Origin: Chthoniobacterales bacterium
GTDB lineage: Bacteria; Verrucomicrobiota; Verrucomicrobiia; Chthoniobacterales; JACTMZ01
DNA length: 16,229 nucleotides
Assembly (NCBI GenBank): GCA_017853515.1
Contig: JAFMJK010000022.1
Span: 1-16,229, forward strand
Direction: 5' to 3'
The notes under the pieces: generated by a model
Told to the model about the DNA's origin: nothing
Databases searched by the model: none
What the model saw: only the letters and a program-made list of their open reading frames with translations
Shown here: piece after piece, positions 6,963 through 14,362 of the stretch
Layout of the letters: each line of letters starts with the position of its first letter
How positions within the stretch are numbered: position 1 is the stretch's first letter
Position numbers and translations under genes: made by a program

Positions 6963-7373
6963 ATGGTCAACATTTCCATCCGTTACGAAGGCAGCTTGCG
7001 CTGCGCGGCAACGCACGGGCCGTCGGGACAAACGCTTTTCACCGACGCGCCCGTCGACAACCACGGCAAAGGCGAATCGTTCTCGCCTACCGACTTGGTC
7101 GCAACGGCGCTTGGCACGTGCATGGCGACCATCATGGGCATCGTGGCCGAGCGCCATCAGATCGACCTTGCCGGCATGAAGATCGAAGTGACCAAGGAAA
7201 TGTCGAAAGACGCCCCGCGGCGCATCGCGCGGCTGGCAACCGTGATCGACGTGCCTCTGCCCGCGGACCATCCGGACCGCGAGCTTCTCGAGCGGGCCGC
7301 GCTGACCTGTCCCGTGCACCAGAGCCTGCACCCCGAGATCGAGAAACCTTTGGACTTTCGGTGGGTCCGCTGA
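6963..7373 (+). CDS. OsmC/Ohr-family protein (YhfA-like peroxidase)
   Basis: Small cytosolic thiol protein of the OsmC superfamily, 136 residues. Members with the two conserved cysteines reduce organic peroxides. Here Cys53 lies in LVATALGTCMATIM and Cys116 in ALTCPVHQSL, the two catalytic positions; ESFSPTDLVATALG (38-51) is the usual family block. The C-terminal CPVHQSLHPEIEKPLDFRW is typical of the YhfA-like branch. It begins 9 nt after the permease stop, without a strong Shine-Dalgarno, so it is probably the last gene of the transporter transcript. A peroxidase near a Fur/PerR-type regulator suggests an oxidative-stress connection, which is an inference from position only. Confidence 0.88.
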   Translation: MVNISIRYEGSLRCAATHGPSGQTLFTDAPVDNHGKGESFSPTDLVATALGTCMATIMGIVAERHQIDLAGMKIEVTKEMSKDAPRRIARLATVIDVPLPADHPDRELLERAALTCPVHQSLHPEIEKPLDFRWVR

Positions 7374-7378
7374 GGAAA

Positions 7379-7451
7379 CCGCAGGGACCGCAGACGACAC
7401 CGAGAGGACCCCGATTCCAGAAAACTCCGCGTTCTCCGCGTCCTCCGCGGC
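7379..7451. repeat. Degenerate dispersed palindromic repeat (CCGCAGAGGACGCAGAG type)
   Basis: In the 133-bp gap before hisD, 7379-7404 and the reverse complement of 7425-7450 agree at about 17 of 26 positions, giving an imperfect inverted repeat. The right arm consists of three 9-bp tandem units, CTCCGCGTT, CTCCGCGTC and CTCCGCGGC (7425-7451). The pattern resembles the CTCTGCGTCCTCTGCGG family scattered through intergenic regions of many bacterial genomes; that identification is from memory. The rest of the gap to 7506 shows nothing I can name. Confidence 0.5.
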
Positions 7452-7506
7452 CGACGTTTGGTTTGGGCCGCTGCTGACGGTGTTGTGATCGGGCCTGTTC
7501 TCGGGC

Positions 7507-8802
7507 ATGCTCGCCGCCATGCGCATCGTCCGTCCACGCGACAAAAACTACGCAAGATTCGTCCGGTCGCTCGATCGCCGCGCCCGCGCCACGCCGGCTG
7601 TCGAGAAAACCGTGCGCGACGTCATCGCAGCCGTGGAGCGCGAGGGCGATGCGGCATTGATTCGCTACACCGAAAAATTCGGCGGTCCCGCACTCACCGC
7701 GAAAGAACTGCGCGTTCCCGCTAAAGAACTGTCCGCGGCCTGGAAAACGCTCGATGCGCCGACCAAACGGGCTCTCTCGGCCGCGCACAAAAATATCCGC
7801 ACCTTCGCGCAGCGCAGTCTGCGCAAGAATTGGTCCGCGCGCAACGCGCAGGGCGCCAAAGTCGGGGAACGGTTCGATCCATTCCATCGCGTCGGCATCT
7901 ACGTGCCGGGCGGGACGGCGCCGCTGGTTTCCACGTCGCTGATGACCTGCACTTACGCGGCAGCCGCCGGCGTGCCGGAGATTGTCGCGGTCACTCCCGC
8001 GGGCCGCGACGGCAAAGTGAGCAAAGCGCTGCTCGCCGCACTTCATCTGGCCGGCGCAACCGAAGTCTACAAAGCCGGCGGCGCGCAGGCCGTGGCCGCG
8101 CTGGCCTGCGGGACGAGGACAATCCGTCCCGTGGCGAAAATCTTCGGTCCGGGCAACAGCTACGTGGTCGAGGCCAAGCGGCAACTTTTCGGACGCGTGG
8201 CGGTCGATCTTCTGCCGGGACCGAGCGAAATCCTCGTCATCGCCGACCGCAAAGCGAATCCGGCGTGGGTGGCGGCCGACCTTCTGGCGCAGGCCGAGCA
8301 CGGAGCGGACAGCATCGCACTGCTCCTTACGGACTCCGCACCGCTTTTGAAATCGGTCGAGCGCGAGATCGACCGGCAGGCGTCCGAACTGACGCGCGGC
8401 GCCATCCTGAAAAAATCGCTTCGTTCGGCGGCGCTGGTCCTCGTGCCGCGCATGGCCGATGCCGTGGCCATCGCGAACAACTTTGCCTCGGAGCACGTTT
8501 CCCTGCAGGTGGCGGAACCGGCAAAGCTCGCGCCGAAGCTGACCACATCGGGCGCGATTTTCCTCGGCGGCTACTCGCCGGTGGCGGCCGGGGATTTTCT
8601 GGCCGGACCGAGCCACGAGTTGCCGACGGGCGGCGCGGGCAAGTCCTTCGCCGGCCTCACCGCCGACCAATTCCAGCGCCGCACCAGTTTGGTCGAACTC
8701 GGACGCTCTTCCCTGCGCAAATCCGTTCCTATCATCGAGGCCTTCGCGCGGGTCGAGGGACTCGACGCGCACGGACGTTCGGCGTCCATCCGCCTGGAAT
8801 GA
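7507..8802 (+). CDS. hisD: Histidinol dehydrogenase
   Basis: Zinc enzyme of the last two steps of histidine synthesis, oxidising L-histidinol to L-histidine with two NAD+. The 431-residue protein is of normal length. Visible motifs: HRVGIYVPGGTAPLVS at 127-142, FGPGNSYVVEAKRQLFG at 213-229, and LLPGPSEILVIAD at 235-247. Zinc ligands match Gln262 and His265 (AQAEH), Asp363 and His422 (LDAHGRS); the catalytic pair is Glu329-His330 in NFASEH. The start could be ATG 7507 or ATG 7519, four codons later; neither has a strong Shine-Dalgarno. Its stop overlaps the folP start as ATGA. No other his genes are nearby, so the pathway genes seem scattered. Confidence 0.97.
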   Translation: MLAAMRIVRPRDKNYARFVRSLDRRARATPAVEKTVRDVIAAVEREGDAALIRYTEKFGGPALTAKELRVPAKELSAAWKTLDAPTKRALSAAHKNIRTFAQRSLRKNWSARNAQGAKVGERFDPFHRVGIYVPGGTAPLVSTSLMTCTYAAAAGVPEIVAVTPAGRDGKVSKALLAALHLAGATEVYKAGGAQAVAALACGTRTIRPVAKIFGPGNSYVVEAKRQLFGRVAVDLLPGPSEILVIADRKANPAWVAADLLAQAEHGADSIALLLTDSAPLLKSVEREIDRQASELTRGAILKKSLRSAALVLVPRMADAVAIANNFASEHVSLQVAEPAKLAPKLTTSGAIFLGGYSPVAAGDFLAGPSHELPTGGAGKSFAGLTADQFQRRTSLVELGRSSLRKSVPIIEAFARVEGLDAHGRSASIRLE

Positions 8803-9644
8803 TCTGGCGGACAAGCCGGCGCACGTTCGACTTGGGCGAACGCGGCGTGATCATGGGCATCCTCAATGTGACGCCCGACTCGTTTTCCGACGGCGGGAAT
8901 TACATCGACACGGAAACTGCGGTAGCGCACGCGCTGCAGATGGTTGAGGAAGGCGCGGAAATCGTCGATGTGGGCGGCGAATCAACCAGACCGGGCGCGG
9001 CGGAAGTCTCGTCCGTCGAGGAAATCCGGCGCGTCATTCCCGTCATCAAAATGCTGCGCGGGAGATCGGAGACCGCCATCAGCATCGACACATCGAAAGC
9101 CGAAGTGGCCCGCGCTGCGCTGGAGGCAGGAGCGGAGATCATCAATGACGTCACCGCCCTGACCGGCGATCCGTCCATGGCCGCTGTCGCGGCGCAGAGC
9201 AAAGCCGGTGTCGTGCTCATGCACATGCAGGGCACGCCGCGCAGCATGCAAAAGGACCCTCGCTACGACGACGTTGTCATCGAGGTGAAGGACTATCTCG
9301 CGTCACGCCTTCTCGCAGCGCGCAAAGCGGGCATCGAGGAGGAGCGCATTGCCATCGATCCGGGCATCGGTTTCGGCAAGACCCCGGCGCACAACTGGGC
9401 CCTGATTCGCGAGCTCGGAGTTTTCGCGCGATCGGGTCGCCCGGTCCTGCTCGGCGTGTCGCGCAAATCGCTGCTCAAAGGCATGGCGGGCGACGACACG
9501 GCGCGGCGCGACGCAGCCACGGCGGCGCTCACCGCCATCGGGCGTTCAAAAGGCGCGCGGATATTCCGCGTTCACGAAATCGCGGGTAATCTTGCCGCGC
9601 TGCGCACGGCGGAGCAGGTGGACCGCAGAACCCCGGTGCAATAA
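8799..9644 (+). CDS. folP: Dihydropteroate synthase
   Basis: Folate-pathway enzyme that condenses 6-hydroxymethyl-7,8-dihydropterin diphosphate with p-aminobenzoate; the target of sulfonamides. The 281-residue TIM-barrel protein has MGILNVTPDSFSDGG at 19-33, IVDVGGESTRPGA at 55-67, SIDTSKAEV at 95-103, EIINDVTAL at 113-121, IDPGIGFGK at 186-194, LLGVSRKSLL at 217-226 and RVHEIAGNLAAL near the end, all core family motifs. The open frame continues far upstream inside hisD, but the ATG at 8799 overlapping the hisD stop (ATGA) gives the correct length. The hisD-folP pair looks translationally coupled. It ends before a hairpin at 9658-9679. Confidence 0.97.
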   Translation: MIWRTSRRTFDLGERGVIMGILNVTPDSFSDGGNYIDTETAVAHALQMVEEGAEIVDVGGESTRPGAAEVSSVEEIRRVIPVIKMLRGRSETAISIDTSKAEVARAALEAGAEIINDVTALTGDPSMAAVAAQSKAGVVLMHMQGTPRSMQKDPRYDDVVIEVKDYLASRLLAARKAGIEEERIAIDPGIGFGKTPAHNWALIRELGVFARSGRPVLLGVSRKSLLKGMAGDDTARRDAATAALTAIGRSKGARIFRVHEIAGNLAALRTAEQVDRRTPVQ

Positions 9645-9652
9645 GTCGGATC

Positions 9653-9686
9653 AAAGAATCGCGATAGGGACATCGCGATCCACTTT
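9653..9686. terminator. Bidirectional hairpin terminator between folP and the pyrH unit
   Basis: ATCGCGAT (9658-9665) and ATCGCGAT (9672-9679) form a perfect 8-bp stem around AGGGAC. AAAG (9653-9656) and CTTT (9683-9686) can extend it after a small internal loop. It lies in the 50-bp gap between two convergent genes, the expected place for a shared terminator. The flanking A and T runs are short, so it may be weak. Confidence 0.6.
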
Positions 9687-9694
9687 AACGAGAG

Positions 9695-10174
9695 CTACTC
9701 GCTCTTGCGGTTGTCCCGCTGGACGACAAACGAGTTGTTGATGATGTCGATGATGCGCTGTCCGGGCAGCACTTTGTCCGAGAGCGCGTCGATGTTGCCG
9801 TCCTCGCCGATGACGAACACGGCGAAGTTGCCCTGCACCCCGTAGATGGAGGAGACGTAGTTGGGATCGGCGGCGAGGACGAAGGGGATGTTCGAGCGGA
9901 TGACGCCCGATTCCCGCGTAAAAGCGGCGATGGCGACCATCTTTTCGTTGCCGAGGAGTTGGTAGAGTTTTTTGAGCTGGCCGACTTGCGCGCGGAAAAT
10001 CCGCTGCCGGGGCGACTCGGCGACGATCAGGACAACAGGTTGCCCGCGCAGCGATTTGAGACTTTTGCCTTTGGCGCTGGAGGAGAGCCAGACGAAATCG
10101 GGGGCGGGACGGACGACTTCGGCCGCCGCGAGCGACGGGAGAAGCAGGGCCAGGGCAAGAATGAGGATGCGCAT
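9695..10174 (-). CDS. Exported thioredoxin-fold protein without cysteines
   Basis: Small protein of 159 residues with a clear signal peptide (MRILILALALLLPSLAAA, likely cleavage near residue 18). The mature part resembles the thioredoxin/AhpC-TSA fold: APDFVWLSSSAKGKSLKSLRGQPVVLIVAE at about 24-53 has the layout of a peroxiredoxin-like N-terminal strand-helix region, and YGVQGNFAVFVIGEDGNI that of the strand-turn-strand near the conserved proline. The whole protein contains no cysteine, so it cannot be a redox enzyme; VAESPRQRIFRAQ stands where a CxxC would lie. It follows frr by 14 nt on the same strand, with no good Shine-Dalgarno, and ends against the terminator at 9653-9686. Its function is unknown to me; the fold assignment is by pattern only. 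Confidence 0.7.
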   Translation of the reverse strand: MRILILALALLLPSLAAAEVVRPAPDFVWLSSSAKGKSLKSLRGQPVVLIVAESPRQRIFRAQVGQLKKLYQLLGNEKMVAIAAFTRESGVIRSNIPFVLAADPNYVSSIYGVQGNFAVFVIGEDGNIDALSDKVLPGQRIIDIINNSFVVQRDNRKSE

Positions 10175-10188
10175 GGGGATGGGGTGCG

Positions 10189-10743
10189 CTAGACGCGCAT
10201 GATCTCGGCTTCCTTCGATCCGACCTGCGAATCGACGTCGGCCACGTATTTGTCGGTCAGTTTCTGGATTTGGGTTTCGGCGCTTTTGAGATCGTCTTCG
10301 GTCAGGGCGCCGTCCTTCTGCGATTTTTTGGCGGCATCCATGGCATGGCGCCGTGCCGCGCGGATGCGCACGCGCGTTTCCTCGGCCATGGTCTTGACTG
10401 TTTTGACCAGATCTTTGCGGCGCTCCTCGCTCAACTCGGGAATGGGCAGGCGGATGATTTTGCCGTCCACCGAAGGCGTGATGCCGACCTTCGATTCGTT
10501 GATCGCTTTTTCGATGGCTTTGGCATTGGAGACATCGAAGGGCGTGATGACGATGAGCCGGGCTTCGGGCGTGCTGATCAGCGCGAGCTGCTTGAGCTTC
10601 ATCGATGATCCGTAGGCCTCGACATCGATGCCCTCGACCAAGGCGGGCGAGGCCTTGCCGGTGCGCACGCTGGAGAACTCGTGCTTCATGAAATCGAGGG
10701 CTTTTTCCATGCCCTCCTCGGCGGTGAAAAGAATTTCGTCCAT
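10189..10743 (-). CDS. frr: Ribosome recycling factor
   Basis: Cytosolic factor that, with EF-G, splits post-termination ribosomes. The 184-residue product has the standard length (E. coli 185) and family motifs: MEKALDFMKHEFSSVRTGKASPALVEGI at about 12-39 (the RTGRASP block), the hinge region with VITPFD at 65-70, IPELSEERRKDLVKTVK at 101-117 and KYVADVDSQVGSKEAEIM at the C-terminus. The open frame extends 27 codons further up into pyrH, but the ATG at 10743 gives the canonical N-terminus and starts 7 nt after the pyrH stop. No Shine-Dalgarno is seen, so coupling to pyrH is likely. pyrH-frr is the common order; rpsB and tsf, which usually precede, are not next to it. Confidence 0.97.
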   Translation of the reverse strand: MDEILFTAEEGMEKALDFMKHEFSSVRTGKASPALVEGIDVEAYGSSMKLKQLALISTPEARLIVITPFDVSNAKAIEKAINESKVGITPSVDGKIIRLPIPELSEERRKDLVKTVKTMAEETRVRIRAARRHAMDAAKKSQKDGALTEDDLKSAETQIQKLTDKYVADVDSQVGSKEAEIMRV

Positions 10744-10750
10744 GGGAAAA

Positions 10751-11473
10751 TCAGGAGGAGACCAACGTGCCGACCGGCTCGCCGAGCACGGCGCGTTGGA
10801 TGTTGCTGGGCTCGGACATGTCAAACACCACTATCGGCATCTTGTTGTCCATGCAAAGACTGAATGCGGTCGAGTCCATGACCTGCAGGCGGCTTTGCAG
10901 GGCGTCGGAGAAGGTGATGCGGTCGAACTTTTTCGCGCCGGGGTTGGTTTTCGGGTCGGCATCGTAGATGCCGTCGACTTTGGTCGCCTTGAGGATGACG
11001 TCCGCCCCGATCTCGTTGGCGCGCAGGGCGGCGGTGGTGTCGGTGGAAAAGAAAGGATTGCCCGTGCCGGCGACGAAAATGACGACGCGCCCCTGCTCGA
11101 GGTGGCGCATGGCGCGGCGCAGGATGAAAGGTTCGGCCACGTTGTTCATCTCGATGGCCGTCTGCACGCGGGTGGTCACACCGATGTCCTCGAGCCCGCT
11201 CATCAGCGCCATGCCGTTGATCACCGTGGCGAGCATGCCCATGTAGTCGGCGGTCGCGCGGTTCATGCCGCGGTGCGACGCGGCGAGGCCGCGCCAGATG
11301 TTCCCGCCGCCGATGACCACGGCGACCTCGACCCCGAGGGCCTGCACTTCCTTGATCGCGTTGGCCAGCGAATTGACGATCTGGGGCGAGATGTTGTCCT
11401 TGCTGCCGTGCTCGCGCAGGGCTTCGCCGCTGAGTTTGAGGACGATGCGGCGGTATTTCGGCGTTTGCGGCAT
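10751..11473 (-). CDS. pyrH: UMP kinase
   Basis: Hexameric bacterial UMP kinase of the amino-acid kinase family, phosphorylating UMP to UDP with ATP. The 240-residue protein has RIVLKLSGEAL at 9-19, the phosphate-binding glycine loop VIGGGNIWRG at 53-62, RATADYMGMLATVINGMAL at 72-90, AGTGNPFFSTDTTAALRA at 135-152 and LKATKVDGIYDADP at 161-174, all characteristic. The ATG at 11473 gives the usual N-terminus; an upstream GTG at 11500 would add nine residues not expected for the family. It is the first gene of a minus-strand unit with frr and an exported protein, and diverges from the LON-domain gene across a 76-bp gap in which I see no clear promoter. Confidence 0.97.
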   Translation of the reverse strand: MPQTPKYRRIVLKLSGEALREHGSKDNISPQIVNSLANAIKEVQALGVEVAVVIGGGNIWRGLAASHRGMNRATADYMGMLATVINGMALMSGLEDIGVTTRVQTAIEMNNVAEPFILRRAMRHLEQGRVVIFVAGTGNPFFSTDTTAALRANEIGADVILKATKVDGIYDADPKTNPGAKKFDRITFSDALQSRLQVMDSTAFSLCMDNKMPIVVFDMSEPSNIQRAVLGEPVGTLVSS

Positions 11474-11549
11474 CCGGGCAAGGTAGCGAAGGCCGCGCAC
11501 CCTCTAGAAGCGAAAAAGAAACATCCCCTCGCCGGCCATCCGTCGTAAG

Positions 11550-12179
11550 ATGGGAAAGATGACGACGTCGTCCGTCGAGTTGCCGCAGACCATCCCGGTC
11601 ATGGCCCTGAGCGGGGTGACGCTTTTCCCCAACGCCCTGCTGCCGCTCTACATTTTCGAGCCGCGCTACCGTCGGATGCTGGAGTCGGTGCTGGCCGGGG
11701 ACCGCATTTTTGCGGTCGGCATGGTCCGGCCCGACACGGGCGAAGAGAGCATTTTTCCCGTGGCGGGAGCGGGTCTGGTGCGGGCCTGCGTTGGCCAACC
11801 CGACGGCACCAGCCAACTCATCCTGCAGGGCATCGGGCGTGTCCGTTTCCAGAGCTTCCCGCAAACCGAACCCTACCTCATCGGGCGCGCGGAACCGGTC
11901 CTGACCGTCAACGACGACGAGGAGGCGGCGGACAAACTGGGCGCGGAACTGCAGGACATCTGCATGGGTCTTGTTTCGCGCGGGGTCGAATTGCCCGAGC
12001 CGTTCACGCGTGCGGTCGGCGAAATGGACGACCCGGCGGTGCTCGGGGACCTCGTCGCGCAACACCTCGTGCGCGAACCGCTCTCCGCTCAGGAAATCCT
12101 CGGCGAAACAAATCTTCCCGCGCGGCTGCGCCGGCTTGTTGCCGTTTTGCGGCAGGAATGGCAGCAATTTCCGACCTGA
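11550..12179 (+). CDS. Stand-alone LON substrate-binding domain protein
   Basis: A protein of 209 residues corresponding to the N-terminal domain of Lon protease alone (family of COG2802), without ATPase or protease parts. The opening PVMALSGVTLFPNALLPLYIFEPRYRRML (16-44) is the classic LON-domain start, followed by FAVGMVRPDTG and a GIGRVRF segment; the C-terminal half is helical (EPFTRAVGEMDDPAVLGDLVAQHL). Such proteins are widespread; their role is poorly defined and likely concerns binding of unfolded proteins or partners. Start is ATG 11550 or ATG 11559. It is followed by xseA at a distance of 49 nt, probably co-transcribed. Confidence 0.9.
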   Translation: MGKMTTSSVELPQTIPVMALSGVTLFPNALLPLYIFEPRYRRMLESVLAGDRIFAVGMVRPDTGEESIFPVAGAGLVRACVGQPDGTSQLILQGIGRVRFQSFPQTEPYLIGRAEPVLTVNDDEEAADKLGAELQDICMGLVSRGVELPEPFTRAVGEMDDPAVLGDLVAQHLVREPLSAQEILGETNLPARLRRLVAVLRQEWQQFPT

Positions 12180-12228
12180 ACTGCGTTTGCGCCGTGCCAA
12201 GCGACAGGGTGCGGCGTTAAAAAGCGCC

Positions 12229-13590
12229 GTGCTTGAACTTTTTCCCGAACCCGAGGAACCGAAACGCCCGTGGAGCGTGACGCGGCTCAACCGCGAAGTG
12301 CGTTCCTGCCTCGAAGGCACAATCGGGAAGGTTTGGATCGAGGGCGAGGTTTCCAATCTCCGCCGTCAGCCGTCCGGCCACCAATATTTCAGCCTGAAAG
12401 ACGAGGCGTGCCAGATCTCGTGCGTCCTTTTCCGCAGCGCGGGGGCGTCGGGGCCCGCGCTGCGCGACGGCATGCAGGTCGAACTTTCGGGACAGATCAG
12501 CGTGTACGAACCGCGCGGACAATACCAAGTGGTGGTGCGCCGCGTGCAACCGCGCGGCGCCGGCGAACTCGAAGCCAAGCTGCGCGCGCTGCAGGAAAAA
12601 TTGCGGGCCGAAGGGCTGTTTGATCCCGCGCGGAAACGCACCCTGCCGCCGCATCCTTCCCGTGTCGGCGTGGTGACATCACCGAGCGGCGCGGCCATCC
12701 GCGATTTCCTGCATATCCTGCGCCGGCGTGCGCCGCATCTCGCCGTCTTCATCGCGCCCGTGCGCGTGCAGGGGCGCGGCGCGGCGCACGAAATCGCCGC
12801 GGCCATCGAGTCGTTCTCCGAGACCGGGCGCAGCGGGTTTCCCGCCGTCGACGTGGTCGTGGTCACGCGCGGCGGCGGCAGCCTCGAGGATTTGTGGGAA
12901 TTCAACGAAGAGGTCGTGGCCCGCGCCATCGCGGCGTGCCGTATACCGGTTATCTCCGCCGTTGGACACGAGATCGACCACACCACGTCGGACCTTGCCG
13001 CGGACGTGCGCGCCCCCACCCCGAGCGCGGCGGCCGAAATTCTCAGCGCGGACCGCGCCGAGACATTGCAGCGTTTGTCTTCGCTGCTGCGCAGGCTGCA
13101 ACGCGAGACGGAAGCGATGCTCGAACTGGCCCGCTCGCGACTGGATGCGCGCCTTTCCTCGGCCGGATTTCTTCTCCCTTCGCGGCGCATTGCCGATCTG
13201 CGTCAGCAGACCGACGATTTGCGCATGCGCGGCGCCGACGCGGTTCGCAGCCACCTCGATTCGCTGATCCAACGGACACGACATGCCTCCTCGGTCCTCC
13301 GCGCCAGAGAACCATCCGCGCGCCTTGCCGCCTGGCACCAAAGCTTGGGGCAGCTTGAGCTTCGTCAAACCCGCGCGGTCGGCGCCTCGCTAGCCATCCG
13401 CCGCCAGGGACAATCGCGCGCCGCACACGCGCTCGAATTGCTCGGACCGCGCCAGACGCTCGCCCGCGGCTTCACCATGACTCTCGACGCGCAGCGCCGC
13501 CCACTTACCTCCGCGGCCCAAGCGGCGCGCGAGGACAAAATCACCACCGTATTTGCCGACGGGGAGGTCGCTTCGCGACCCGAAAACTAG
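12229..13590 (+). CDS. xseA: Exodeoxyribonuclease VII large subunit
   Basis: Large subunit of exonuclease VII, which degrades single-stranded DNA with XseB. From the GTG at 12229 it has 453 residues (E. coli 456). N-terminal OB fold: PWSVTRLNREVRSCLEG at 14-30, IEGEVSNLRRQPSGHQYFSLKD at 37-58. Catalytic domain: VTSPSGAAIRD at 149-159, TRGGGSLEDLW at 213-223, and VGHEIDHTTSDLAADVRAPTPSAAAE at 245-270. A helical coiled-coil region follows, then the C-terminal LGPRQTLARGFTM. No ATG is available near the true N-terminus, so GTG 12229 is the best start; TTG 12187 is an alternative. No xseB is visible nearby. Its TAG stop overlaps that of aat on the other strand. Confidence 0.94.
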   Translation: MLELFPEPEEPKRPWSVTRLNREVRSCLEGTIGKVWIEGEVSNLRRQPSGHQYFSLKDEACQISCVLFRSAGASGPALRDGMQVELSGQISVYEPRGQYQVVVRRVQPRGAGELEAKLRALQEKLRAEGLFDPARKRTLPPHPSRVGVVTSPSGAAIRDFLHILRRRAPHLAVFIAPVRVQGRGAAHEIAAAIESFSETGRSGFPAVDVVVVTRGGGSLEDLWEFNEEVVARAIAACRIPVISAVGHEIDHTTSDLAADVRAPTPSAAAEILSADRAETLQRLSSLLRRLQRETEAMLELARSRLDARLSSAGFLLPSRRIADLRQQTDDLRMRGADAVRSHLDSLIQRTRHASSVLRAREPSARLAAWHQSLGQLELRQTRAVGASLAIRRQGQSRAAHALELLGPRQTLARGFTMTLDAQRRPLTSAAQAAREDKITTVFADGEVASRPEN

Positions 13591-14252
13591 GCGGCGAATT
13601 CGCGCTCGCGCGGGGTGGCGCGGTTCCAGAGCGGCCATTCGCCTTCCGCGTGGAACACGCAGTGCTGGCCCAGCGCTTGCTCCAGAAGTTTGAGGTATGC
13701 AGTGCGGCGTATTTCCACCGCGCCGAACATCTCGAGGTGATCCGTCACCCACTGGATGTCGAGCAGGCCGAAATTGCGCTCGCGCAGAATTTCGACGAGC
13801 GAGAGCAAGGCCAACTTCGACGCCTCACTCACCCGCGAGAACATGGATTCGCCGAAGAACGCCCCGCCGAGTTGGACGCCGTAAAGGCCGCCGGCCAGAC
13901 GGCCCTCGGACCAGACCTCCACGCTGTGCGCCGCACCCTGCGCGTGCAACTGCGAGTAGACGCGCGCGATGGACGGGTCGATCCACGTCTCCGGGCGCTC
14001 GGCGCAGCCCGAGACGACTTCGTCGAACGCGCTGTTGATCGTCACGGCGAACCCGAGCCGCGGCAAAGCGCGTCGGAAACCATGCGGCAGGCGGAATTCC
14101 GCGAGCGGAAGGATCCCGCGCGGATCCGGCGAGAACCAGCGCAGGCGCCCGTCCCCGCACCCCATGGGGAAAAACCCGTCGCGGTAAGCGCGAAGCACCG
14201 AGACAGGGCTGAGCCGCTCCGGCGGGAAGGACTGGGAAACGAGGTCCGACAT
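13587..14252 (-). CDS. aat: Leucyl/phenylalanyl-tRNA-protein transferase
   Basis: Enzyme of the bacterial N-degron pathway that transfers Leu or Phe from tRNA to proteins with N-terminal Lys or Arg, marking them for ClpS/ClpAP. The 221-residue product contains the family blocks VSVLRAYRDGFFPMG at 17-31, WFSPDPRGILPL at 39-50, TWIDPSIARVYSQLHAQGAAHSVEVW at 89-114, GGLYGVQLGGAFFGESMFSR at 121-140 with ASKLAL, and LLDIQWVTDHLEMFGAVEI at 163-181, in which Asp165 matches the catalytic E. coli Asp186. It lacks the longer N-terminus of the E. coli protein, a common short form. Start is ATG 14252; ATG 14264 and ATG 14321 are also in frame. It diverges from cysI. Confidence 0.95.
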   Translation of the reverse strand: MSDLVSQSFPPERLSPVSVLRAYRDGFFPMGCGDGRLRWFSPDPRGILPLAEFRLPHGFRRALPRLGFAVTINSAFDEVVSGCAERPETWIDPSIARVYSQLHAQGAAHSVEVWSEGRLAGGLYGVQLGGAFFGESMFSRVSEASKLALLSLVEILRERNFGLLDIQWVTDHLEMFGAVEIRRTAYLKLLEQALGQHCVFHAEGEWPLWNRATPREREFAA

Positions 14253-14305
14253 CGCCCCATACATTTGCCGCAAACCCGCCGTCCACGCAACCCGGTCATT
14301 ACGGA

Positions 14306-14334
14306 TTGCCGGCCGGACCATCCGGACCTATTAA
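14306..14334 (+). promoter_or_regulatory. Candidate sigma-70-type promoter of cysI
   Basis: TTGCCG (14306-14311) and TATTAA (14329-14334) are separated by exactly 17 nt and each matches the consensus at four of six positions. Transcription would start near 14341, about 20 nt before the ATG at 14363. This argues against the TTG at 14306 as the translation start. No CysB-type site or riboswitch is apparent in the short divergent gap with aat. Confidence 0.4.
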
Positions 14335-14362
14335 AGAGGGTTCCGCCAAAAGCGACCTCAGC

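Noticed and set aside
5687..7477. 596-codon open frame on the plus strand overlapping the ATPase, permease and osmC genes
   Set aside because: Arg/Ala-rich frame-shifted reading of three well-supported genes.
7132..8814. 560-codon minus-strand open frame opposite hisD
   Set aside because: Shadow of hisD and the repeat-bearing gap; low-complexity Arg/Gly/Ala composition.
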